Source of the DNA: Janthinobacterium aquaticum
GTDB lineage: Bacteria > Pseudomonadota > Gammaproteobacteria > Burkholderiales > Burkholderiaceae_D
Reading direction: 5' to 3'
NCBI RefSeq assembly: GCF_009208565.1
Contig: NZ_WFLK01000002.1
Span: 372,001-436,000 of the forward strand
Length of the DNA stretch: 64,000 nucleotides
A model generated the notes under the pieces. It was not told where the DNA came from. It did not search any database and saw only the letters and a list, made by a program, of their open reading frames with translations. Within the stretch, counting starts at the first letter, position 1; each line of letters opens with the position of its first letter. Below are positions 45,440-52,558 of the stretch, in pieces. The position numbers were made by a program, and so were the translations under genes.

Positions 45440-48130
45440 TTACTGCCAGCCGAATTTGCGCAGATAGTAGCGTTTCATCAGCGTGGTCAGCGCCGTATAG
45501 GCTACCAGGATGGCCAGCAGCCACGGGAAGTAGGCCAGCGGCAGCGCTTCGAGCTTGAAGTAGCTGGCCAGCGGTCCCATCGGCAGGAATACGCCGACGG
45601 CCATGATGGCGGTGGTGGCCACCAGCAGCGGCACCGAAGCCATGCTGTCGATAAAGGGCAGCTTGGGCGTGCGGATCAGATGCACGATCAGCGTTTGCGT
45701 CAGCAGGCCGACGACGAACCAGCCCGACTGGAACAGCGTCTGATGGGCCGGGCTGTTGGCGCCGAACACATGCCACATCAGCACAAAAGTGGTGACGTCG
45801 AAGATCGAGCTCAGCGGCCCAAAAAACACCATGAAGCGGCCGATATCGCGCGGGTTCCACGACAGCGGTTGCTGGATCAGTTCAGCGTCGACATTGTCGA
45901 ACGGAATGGCGATCTGCGACACATCGTACAGCAGGTTCTGCACCAGCAGATGCAGCGGCAGCATCGGCAAAAACGGCAGGAAGGCGCTGGCGATCAGCAC
46001 CGAGAACACATTGCCGAAGTTCGAGCTGGCCGTCATGCGGATGTACTTGAGCATGTTGCTGAAGGTACGGCGCCCTTCGAGCACGCCTTCTTCGAGCACC
46101 ATCAGACTTTTTTCCAGCAGGATGATATCGGCCGCTTCCTTGGCGATATCGACCGCCGAATCGACCGAGATGCCGATGTCGGCCGCGCGCAGCGCCGGCG
46201 CGTCGTTGATGCCGTCGCCCATAAAGCCCACGATATGGCCATTGCCGCGCAATGCGCGCACCAGGCGCTCCTTGTGCAGCGGGCTCAGCTTGGCGAACAC
46301 CGTATGCTGCTCGGCCGCTACCGCCACCTGGGCGTCATCCATATCGTCGAGCTGCGGTCCTTGCAGCACGCCGCGCACCGGCAGGCCTACTTCGCGGCAG
46401 ATCTTGGCCGTCACCAGATGGTTGTCGCCGGTCAGCACCTTGACGGTGACGCCGTGCTCGGCCAGCGCGCGCAGCGCCGGTGCCGTCGACTCTTTTGGCG
46501 GATCGAGAAAGGCCACGTAGCCGATCAGCGTGAGCGCCGTTTCATCGGCTACGCCATACACGGTTTTGTGCGGCGGCACTTCCTTGACGGCCACGGCCAC
46601 CACGCGCAGGCCTTCGGCGTTCAGGCCATGGGTGGTGGCCAGCACGCGGTCGAGCAGGGCGGTGTCGAGCGGCACGTCCACGTCGCCCTGGCGCAGGTGG
46701 CTGCAGGCGGCCAGGATTTCTTCGACCGCGCCCTTGCAGATCAGCTCATGGTGGTCATTTTTTTCTGCCACCACCACCGACATGCGGCGGCGCACGAAAT
46801 CGAACGGAATCTCGTCCACTTTCACATAGTCGCGCACCAGCTGCATCTCGGTTTGCAGCTCGACATGGTCAAGCACGGCGCGGTCGAGCAGGTTTTTCAG
46901 GCCGGTCTGGTAGTGGCTGTTCAGATAGGCAAACTGCAGCACTTCGGTCGACGGCTGGCCGAAGACATCGGTATGGCGTTCGAGCACGATCTTGTCCTGC
47001 GTCAGGGTGCCGGTCTTGTCGGTGCACAGCACGTCCATCGCGCCGAAGTTCTGGATCGCGTCCAGGCGCTTGACCACCACCTTCTTTTTCGACAGCTTGA
47101 CGGCGCCCTTGGCCAGCGTGCTGGTGACGATCATCGGCAGCATTTCCGGCGTCAGGCCGACCGCCACCGACAGCGCAAACAGGAACGCTTCCATCCAGTC
47201 GCCCTTGGTCCAGCCATTGATCAGGAACACCAGCGGCGCCATCACCAGCGCAAAGCGGATCAGCAGCCAGCTGACGCTGTTGACGCCGGCCTCGAAAGCG
47301 GTCGGCGTGCGTTCGGTGGCCGTCACGCGGGTGGCAATCGCACCGAAATAGGTACGGTTGCCGGTAGCCAGCACCAGTGCGCTGGCCGCGCCCGAGATCA
47401 CATTGGTGCCCATGAACAGCAGGTTGGCCAGGTCCATCGGATTCTTGCCGGCGCCATCGTCCTCGGCCAGTTCGGCCATTTTTTCCACCGGCAAGGACTC
47501 GCCCGTCATGGCGGCCTGGCTGACAAACAGGTCCTTGGCAGACAGCAGCCGGCAGTCGGCCGGGATCATGTCGCCGGCCGACAGCACAATGATGTCGCCC
47601 TGCACCAGCTGGCGAATCGGCAGCTCGCGCTGCTGGCCGCCGCGCAGCACCGTGGCGGTATTGCTGACCATGGCTTTCAGGCGTTCGGCGGCGCGGTTGG
47701 AGCGGCCTTCCTGCACGAAGCGAAGCAGCGTCGACAGCACCACCATGCTGCCGATCACGATGGTGGCCTTGACGTCTTCGGTCAGGTAGGACACCACCGC
47801 CAGCACCGTCAGCAACAGGTTGAACGGATTTTTATAGCACAGCCACAGGTGCTGGTACCAGGCCAGCGGCTTTTCATGCTCGACTTCGTTCGGGCCGGTC
47901 TGCGCCAGGATGGCGTCAGCCTCGTCGTCATGCAGGCCTTCGGTGCGCGTGTGCAGGCGCGCCAGCACGGCGGGCAGCGCTTCGCGCGCGGCGGCCTGCA
48001 ACTGCTGCGCAAGGTGGTCCGGCACGGCGCGCGCCGTGCTGTTTTCCAGTGGCATGGTCTGACGGCGGAAATGGCCAGCGGTATGGCGTTTGCGCAGGAA
48101 CGATTCGAACAGGCGTGTGAAGAGATTCAT
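45440..48130 (-). CDS. mgtA: Magnesium-translocating P-type ATPase (MgtA/MgtB)
   Basis: An 896-residue P3B ATPase, the usual length for MgtA. Motifs in order are MTGESLPVEK, the phosphorylation site DKTGTLTQDKIVLE, a nucleotide-binding domain, LTGDNHLVT, GDGINDAPALRAADIGI and the final six-helix bundle. It imports Mg2+ at the inner membrane under Mg limitation. ATG 48130 follows AGGAAGAG. The frame stays open to 48334, but that extension lacks family features and includes another short ORF in a different frame. The long 5' leader suggests RNA-level control. Confidence 0.95.
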   Translation of the reverse strand: MNLFTRLFESFLRKRHTAGHFRRQTMPLENSTARAVPDHLAQQLQAAAREALPAVLARLHTRTEGLHDDEADAILAQTGPNEVEHEKPLAWYQHLWLCYKNPFNLLLTVLAVVSYLTEDVKATIVIGSMVVLSTLLRFVQEGRSNRAAERLKAMVSNTATVLRGGQQRELPIRQLVQGDIIVLSAGDMIPADCRLLSAKDLFVSQAAMTGESLPVEKMAELAEDDGAGKNPMDLANLLFMGTNVISGAASALVLATGNRTYFGAIATRVTATERTPTAFEAGVNSVSWLLIRFALVMAPLVFLINGWTKGDWMEAFLFALSVAVGLTPEMLPMIVTSTLAKGAVKLSKKKVVVKRLDAIQNFGAMDVLCTDKTGTLTQDKIVLERHTDVFGQPSTEVLQFAYLNSHYQTGLKNLLDRAVLDHVELQTEMQLVRDYVKVDEIPFDFVRRRMSVVVAEKNDHHELICKGAVEEILAACSHLRQGDVDVPLDTALLDRVLATTHGLNAEGLRVVAVAVKEVPPHKTVYGVADETALTLIGYVAFLDPPKESTAPALRALAEHGVTVKVLTGDNHLVTAKICREVGLPVRGVLQGPQLDDMDDAQVAVAAEQHTVFAKLSPLHKERLVRALRGNGHIVGFMGDGINDAPALRAADIGISVDSAVDIAKEAADIILLEKSLMVLEEGVLEGRRTFSNMLKYIRMTASSNFGNVFSVLIASAFLPFLPMLPLHLLVQNLLYDVSQIAIPFDNVDAELIQQPLSWNPRDIGRFMVFFGPLSSIFDVTTFVLMWHVFGANSPAHQTLFQSGWFVVGLLTQTLIVHLIRTPKLPFIDSMASVPLLVATTAIMAVGVFLPMGPLASYFKLEALPLAYFPWLLAILVAYTALTTLMKRYYLRKFGWQ

Positions 48131-48141
48131 GGCTCTTCCTT

Positions 48142-48276
48142 TCAGGCGTAGGGGTGATAACAGTGTTGTGTGTTGCCAGCTGCCTGCATGCGGCAGCCTG
48201 TGGCGGCGCGGGCCAGCCCGGCGATAGCGGGTGGCAGTTCTTGCGCTTGCCGTGTCAATTGTTGATACCAGATCAT
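48142..48276 (-). CDS. 44-residue leader ORF just upstream of mgtA
   Basis: ATG at 48276 with AGGAG six bases upstream opens a frame starting MIWYQQLTRQAQELPPAIAG and ending HPYA before a TGA at 48142-48144. The TGA is eleven bases before the mgtA ATG, and the mgtA ribosome site follows directly. It contains Pro-Pro and three cysteine or histidine-rich positions near its end. By position it is like the mgtL leader peptide of enterobacteria, but I see no sequence kinship. It may regulate mgtA or be a small MgtA-linked protein. Confidence 0.5.
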   Translation of the reverse strand: MIWYQQLTRQAQELPPAIAGLARAATGCRMQAAGNTQHCYHPYA

Positions 48277-48360
48277 CACCGTCTCCTGTGGAAGCAGGGA
48301 GGTCAGGCGAGACTTGTCGCTGCGCCGGCATCAAGCCAGGCAGCCATCGGGGTCAGTAGC

Positions 48361-48421
48361 CGGCCAGGTGGCCGATTAATTTTTCAGAGGGAGGGAGTCT
48401 GATCTTCAGGAAGAAGATCAG
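48361..48421 (-). promoter_or_regulatory. Paired hairpins in the mgtA leader
   Basis: CTGATCTTC (48399-48407) pairs with GAAGATCAG (48413-48421). A second stem, CGGCC/GGCCG, lies at 48361-48374. They sit between the promoter and the 44-codon ORF and could be part of a regulatory RNA structure. I do not recognise a standard M-box. Confidence 0.45.
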
Positions 48422-48555
48422 GGGCGCCACACCTTGCTGGGCAAGGCGCGGCATGGAGTTGCGCGTGCTTGCCGGGATTAATCGTCGAACCAGGATCGAC
48501 TACTGTCACTAGAACAAGTACCCACTGAAAACTCCGTAAAATTAAGAATGGACGG

Positions 48556-48584
48556 ATGATAAAAGTGCATCAAGGCAACGTCAA
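48556..48584 (-). promoter_or_regulatory. Sigma-70 promoter of mgtA
   Basis: On the minus strand TTGACG (48584-48579) is followed after exactly 17 bases by TATCAT (48561-48556). Transcription would begin near 48549, giving a leader of about 420 bases before the mgtA ATG. Confidence 0.65.
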
Positions 48585-48600
48585 GTAAAAACTGCACACA

Positions 48601-49731
48601 TTACCGAAGCGTAATCCAGCGGCCTTCATGCGCCGATTCCAGCGCTGTGGCAATCACGCGATCGACCTCGTAGCCGTCGCGAAAGGTGGGCCAGACCGGC
48701 TGGCCGCTGGCAATCGCCTGCAGAAAGTCGCGCGCCTCGATCACGATCTGGTCGTTGTAGCCGGTGCCGTGGCCGGCACCCTGGCTGAAGGGCAGGAAGT
48801 CCGGGTGGCCAGGGCTCATCAGCAGCTTCTGGAAACCCTGCCGTGCGGCCGGCCGGCCGGCGTCGTACAGCCACAGCGCATTCTGGTCCTCCTGGTCAAA
48901 GGCAATCGCGCCTTTGGTGCCGGTAATGCGGTAGGTATAGCCCATCTTGCGCCCGGCTGCCACGCGGCTGAAGGTCAGGGCGCCGCGCGCGCCATTGGCA
49001 AAGCGCAGCAGCAGATTGCCCTGGTCGTCGTTTTCCACCGCCTCCATGCCGTGCGACCCCCGGCGCTGGCCGTGCACCACGTTGAGATCGGCCACCAGCG
49101 CCTCGACCGGGCCGGCCAGGCGCAGCACGGCGTTGATCGCGTGCGAGCCGACATCGGCCAGCGCACCGGCGCGCGTGGCGGTGGCTGCGCGCGTGCGCCA
49201 TGAGGCTGGCTTGGCTGGGTCATGCAGATAGTCTTCCACATGCTCAGCCGCCACATGGATGATCTCGCCGATCTCGCCCGCTTCGATAATCTGGCGCGCC
49301 AGCTGGCTGGCCGGGGTGCGGATATAGTTGTAGCCCACCATATTGGCCAGGCCGGCCTGTTCGGCCGCCTGCGCCAGCTGCAGCGATTCGGTGGCCGAGA
49401 CGCCCAGCGGCTTTTCGCACAGGATATGCTTGCCGTGCGCCAGCGCCGCCAGCACCATCTCCCGGTGCGTATGGGGCGGGGTGGCGATAATTACGGCATC
49501 GATCTCTGGGTCAAGCACCACGCTGCGCCAGTCGCCGCTGGAACGGCGCCAGCCCAGTGCATCGGCCGCTTGCGCTGCACCCTGCACGCTGCTGGTGGCA
49601 AGCATGTCGCACACTGGCGCCAGGCTGGTATTGAAAATGCTGCGTACCGATTGCAGCGCAATGCTGTGCGCCTTGCCCATGTAGCCGGCGCCGATCAGGC
49701 CGACATGCAGTTGTTTGCGTGGTGTGTGCAT
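48601..49731 (-). CDS. Gfo/Idh/MocA family oxidoreductase
   Basis: A 376-residue NAD(P)-dependent sugar or inositol dehydrogenase. The Rossmann start is HVGLIGAGYMGKAHS, and the conserved CEKPLGVS motif carries the catalytic-region lysine. The C-terminal part is the alpha/beta substrate domain. The substrate is likely a polyol, inositol or glycosidic keto-sugar. The ATG at 49731 (GAGAG upstream) is chosen over the open frame to 49815. It lies 13 bases after the PhyH-type gene, in an operon controlled by the divergent LacI protein. Confidence 0.9.
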   Translation of the reverse strand: MHTPRKQLHVGLIGAGYMGKAHSIALQSVRSIFNTSLAPVCDMLATSSVQGAAQAADALGWRRSSGDWRSVVLDPEIDAVIIATPPHTHREMVLAALAHGKHILCEKPLGVSATESLQLAQAAEQAGLANMVGYNYIRTPASQLARQIIEAGEIGEIIHVAAEHVEDYLHDPAKPASWRTRAATATRAGALADVGSHAINAVLRLAGPVEALVADLNVVHGQRRGSHGMEAVENDDQGNLLLRFANGARGALTFSRVAAGRKMGYTYRITGTKGAIAFDQEDQNALWLYDAGRPAARQGFQKLLMSPGHPDFLPFSQGAGHGTGYNDQIVIEARDFLQAIASGQPVWPTFRDGYEVDRVIATALESAHEGRWITLR

Positions 49732-49744
49732 ATACGTGTCTCTC

Positions 49745-50941
49745 TTATGGTTGTTGTCGGGCGTTTTTGCTGTCGAGCGCATCGACCAGGCGCGCTGCCG
49801 GCCAGCGTTCGTCAAGCGCCTGCTGCATGATCTGCTGCTGGGTAGGCGGTGCCATGCCGCCGATCGGCGGATCGCGGTCCAGGTTGCCGGGAAAGGCGTA
49901 GCCCTCGGCGCAGGCGGCTATGGCATGCTGCGCGTCGCTGGCCGACAGCAGGCCCTGTTCGCACAATGCCAGCAGCGCCGGATACAGCGTGCAGCTCATC
50001 TTGTGGCGGTCCAGCGCCTCCATCGCGCGCCCGAAGGGCGACGATACCTGCAGCAGGTTGGCCATGCGCCGGATCGAGCTTGAACGGTTATGGCCGGCCG
50101 CATGGAACAGCGCAGGATTGAAGAACACGGCGTCGCCCTTGGCCAGCGGCAGCTGTACATGGTGCTGTTCAAAGTAGTCGCGAAACTGGTCCTGATGGTA
50201 GGCCAGGTAGCCGGCCCGGTAAAGCTGGGAATAGGGCAGGTACAGCGTGGGCCCCGATTCAAGCGGCATGTCGCAATGGGCGACCGCACCCTGCAATGTG
50301 AGCATCGGCGACATGGCGTGCACATGGGCCGGATAGCTGCTGCTGGCGCTTTCGGACTGGAAGCCCAGGTGATAGTCGCGGTGCGGCGACTGCGCTGCGC
50401 CGCCGGGATTGACCACGTTGACCTGCGCCGTCATCTGGTAGCCAGGCCCCAGCCACGCTGTGCTGATCCAGGCCAGGGCCGGATTGGCAAAGTAGCGGGC
50501 AAACAGTTGCGGCGCGCGCAGGCAGAGCTTTTGCTGCGCATTCCAGATGCGGTCATTGGCGCCTGGGCGCGCAAAATGGTCGCCACTGGCCGCGCCGCTC
50601 GCATGCTGTTCGTCGATCAGGTCTTGGAAAACAGCGCTGACGGCGTCGATGACGGCGTGGTCTGGCACCGCGCGCGCCAGTACCAACACGCCGGGGCCGT
50701 CCTGCAGCGCGCGGCCCCATTCGGCCTGCAGTGCGCGCAGCGATGCGCTGTCTTCTGCAAGGTGGCGCAAGGCGTCGCAGTCGTACACCGGCACATTCGA
50801 CTGCACGCTGGCGGCATAGGGGTAGTCGGCCGCCAGCGTGGTGCGGCTGGTGAGGTGGATAAAATCGTCGAGATGGCATTGCTCGGGCGACAGCCAGAAT
50901 GGCTGCTCGCGCATGGCCTGCGCTGTAGAGTAGGCTGGCAT
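49745..50941 (-). CDS. Phytanoyl-CoA dioxygenase-like (PhyH) Fe(II)/2-oxoglutarate oxygenase
   Basis: A 398-residue PhyH-family protein. The iron facial triad is visible as HRD in QSPHRDYHLGFQ and the distal His in FHAAGHNRSSSIRR, whose arginine fits 2-oxoglutarate binding. It hydroxylates an unknown, probably sugar-linked or small organic substrate. It is first in an operon with the Gfo/Idh dehydrogenase, an arrangement seen in carbohydrate catabolism clusters, and diverges from a LacI regulator. Confidence 0.88.
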   Translation of the reverse strand: MPAYSTAQAMREQPFWLSPEQCHLDDFIHLTSRTTLAADYPYAASVQSNVPVYDCDALRHLAEDSASLRALQAEWGRALQDGPGVLVLARAVPDHAVIDAVSAVFQDLIDEQHASGAASGDHFARPGANDRIWNAQQKLCLRAPQLFARYFANPALAWISTAWLGPGYQMTAQVNVVNPGGAAQSPHRDYHLGFQSESASSSYPAHVHAMSPMLTLQGAVAHCDMPLESGPTLYLPYSQLYRAGYLAYHQDQFRDYFEQHHVQLPLAKGDAVFFNPALFHAAGHNRSSSIRRMANLLQVSSPFGRAMEALDRHKMSCTLYPALLALCEQGLLSASDAQHAIAACAEGYAFPGNLDRDPPIGGMAPPTQQQIMQQALDERWPAARLVDALDSKNARQQP

Positions 50942-50971
50942 CGGGTCTCCGTTTAATTGTGCTGTACACTC

Positions 50972-51003
50972 AGTATAGGCAGCAGAAACCGCATTGCTGT
51001 TTC
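50972..51003. promoter_or_regulatory. Candidate promoter and LacI operator in the divergent gap
   Basis: On the minus strand TATACT (50977-50972) is a good -10 for the PhyH-Gfo/Idh operon. An inverted repeat GAAAC (50985-50989) to GTTTC (50999-51003) overlaps its -35 side and would be well placed for repressor binding. Confidence 0.35.
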
Positions 51004-51039
51004 AAAAAACCCTCAAAAACACCTCAAGGCAAGCGCGCG

Positions 51040-52068
51040 ATGGCCCATCCGATTCCGCTGAAACTGATTGCGCTGCAAGCCGGCGTCAGCCTGGCCACGG
51101 TCGACCGGGTCATCAAGCAGCGCGGCGGCGTGCAGGCGGCCACCGTGCGGCGCGTGATGCAGGCACTCGATGAACTGCAGCGCCAGAGCACGCAGGTGGG
51201 CCTGGCCGGCCGCAAATTCCTGCTCGACGTGTGCATGGTGGCGCCGCAGCGCTTTAGCGACGCGGTGCGCAGTGCGCTCGAGGCCGAACTGCCGTCGCTG
51301 CAGCCGGCTGTGCTGCGCGCGCGGCTGCATCTGCATGAAACGCTGGAGGTGGACGCACTGGTGCAGCTGCTCGAACGCATCCGCAAGAACGGCAGTCACG
51401 GCGTGTTGCTCAAGGCGCCGGACGTGGCGCCGGTCAGCGCGGCGGTCGACCGCCTGGTGGCGGCCGGCATCCCGGTCGTCACGCTGGTGACCGATCTGCC
51501 GGCCTCCAGGCGCTGCAGCTATGTCGGCATCGACAACCGCGCCGCCGGCGAGACGGCCGCCTATCTGCTGGGCCAGTGGCTGCCGCGCAAAAAGCAACAA
51601 GTGCTGGTGACCCTGAGCAGCAACCGCTTTCATGGCGAAGAAGAGCGCGAGATGGGTTTCCGGCGCGCGCTGCGCGAACGCTGCCGGCACCTGGAAATCG
51701 TGGAAGTGAGCGAGGGCCACGGCATCGACGGCGCCACCGGCGTGCTGGTGCACCAGGCGCTGGCCCGGCATGCCGATATCGGCGCCGTGTATTCGATTGG
51801 CGGCGGCAATGGCGCCATCGTGCAGGCCTTTGCCAGTGCGGGCCGCACCTGCCACGCTTTTATCGCCCATGACCTCGACAGCGACAACCTGGCGCTGCTG
51901 CACTCTGGCGCGGTGCAGGCGGTGCTGCACCATGACCTGGCGACCGACATGCGCCGCGCCTGCCAGGAACTGCTGCGCGCACAGGGCGCGCTGGCGCCGC
52001 TGTCCAGGCCTGCGGCGCGCTCTGCCATCGTGGTGGTCACGCCGTTCAATGTGCCAGTGCAAGCGTAG
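51040..52068 (+). CDS. LacI family transcriptional regulator
   Basis: A 342-residue LacI-type repressor. The N-terminal helix-turn-helix is visible as LIALQAGVSLATVDRVIKQRGGV (residues 7-29), followed by a periplasmic-binding-protein-like sensor domain. The sensor resembles sugar-binding ABC proteins of the ribose type (RAAGETAAYLLGQWL, GHGIDGATGVLV). It diverges from the PhyH/Gfo-Idh operon and probably controls it. Translation is taken from the ATG at 51040 with AAGGCAAG upstream; the frame opens at 50959. Its inducer is probably a sugar or polyol. Confidence 0.9.
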   Translation: MAHPIPLKLIALQAGVSLATVDRVIKQRGGVQAATVRRVMQALDELQRQSTQVGLAGRKFLLDVCMVAPQRFSDAVRSALEAELPSLQPAVLRARLHLHETLEVDALVQLLERIRKNGSHGVLLKAPDVAPVSAAVDRLVAAGIPVVTLVTDLPASRRCSYVGIDNRAAGETAAYLLGQWLPRKKQQVLVTLSSNRFHGEEEREMGFRRALRERCRHLEIVEVSEGHGIDGATGVLVHQALARHADIGAVYSIGGGNGAIVQAFASAGRTCHAFIAHDLDSDNLALLHSGAVQAVLHHDLATDMRRACQELLRAQGALAPLSRPAARSAIVVVTPFNVPVQA

Positions 52069-52180
52069 TGCGACCGTCCTGCCCGCACGGCACCGGCACG
52101 CGTCAATAAAGCCGTTCTTAAGCCTCGGCCGCCGGATTTATTGTAAGTTATGTTGCTTACCCATAGGCAAGATCATTTAG

Positions 52181-52196
52181 TCTGAAACGATTCAGA
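52181..52196. promoter_or_regulatory. LacI-type operator-like palindrome
   Basis: TCTGAAACGATTCAGA is a 16-base palindrome with one central mismatched pair and contains TGAAACGATTCA, the kind of half-sites around CpG bound by LacI-family repressors. It lies 112 bases past the lacI stop and 25 bases before the first tiny ORF. Confidence 0.5.
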
Positions 52197-52221
52197 TGTT
52201 TTCAAAGCGAGGAGAACGACC

Positions 52222-52266
52222 ATGAAGACCAGCAAGATGCAACGAATCGCAGGGGAGGGCGCATGA
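52222..52266 (+). CDS. 14-residue ORF coupled to a small membrane protein
   Basis: ATG at 52222 follows GGAG (52211-52214). The frame encodes MKTSKMQRIAGEGA, and its TGA (52264-52266) overlaps the next ATG (52263-52265). It is too short to be a fold and most likely acts as a translational lead-in. Confidence 0.4.
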   Translation: MKTSKMQRIAGEGA

Positions 52267-52421
52267 GCCCGACCGGTATCCTGTTAATCGGTACTGCCGC
52301 GGCACTGGCGTTTGCCGCCTGGAGCGCCTGGCGCGCCCGCTGTGAAAAGCGCGATGTGGTGTGTTTGGGTGTCGTGGCGGGCATACTGGCCGTACCGGGC
52401 GCCGCCATACTGGCGCTGTAA
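52263..52421 (+). CDS. 52-residue two-helix membrane protein
   Basis: ATG 52263 has AGGGGAGGG just upstream. The product begins MSPTGILLIGTAAALAFAAW and has a second hydrophobic segment (VVCLGVVAGILAVPGAAILAL) joined by a basic loop (RARCEKRD). Two short transmembrane helices with the positive loop in the cytoplasm are likely. A terminator follows at 52433 and a LacI-type palindrome lies upstream, which supports a real small gene. No family is recognised. Confidence 0.6.
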   Translation: MSPTGILLIGTAAALAFAAWSAWRARCEKRDVVCLGVVAGILAVPGAAILAL

Positions 52422-52432
52422 ATTTTCTTCTC

Positions 52433-52459
52433 AAGGCAGGCGTTCGTCCTGCCTTTTTC
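52433..52459 (+). terminator. Rho-independent terminator of the small membrane gene
   Basis: AAGGCAGG and CCTGCCTT form an 8-bp stem around a 7-base loop, followed by five T. Confidence 0.85.
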
Positions 52460-52558
52460 ACCTTCTTTGCGTGCTTTAACCTCGCCCGGTCCACACGGCA
52501 GCGCAGGCGCCTGCTACCATTCGTCCGGCATTATTTCCTGACTGATGGATTATCGAAC

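Noticed and set aside
45302..48151. 949-codon open frame opposite mgtA
   Set aside because: Histidine/glutamine/arginine-rich translation typical of the reverse frame of GC-rich genes; mgtA on the other strand has all P-type ATPase motifs.
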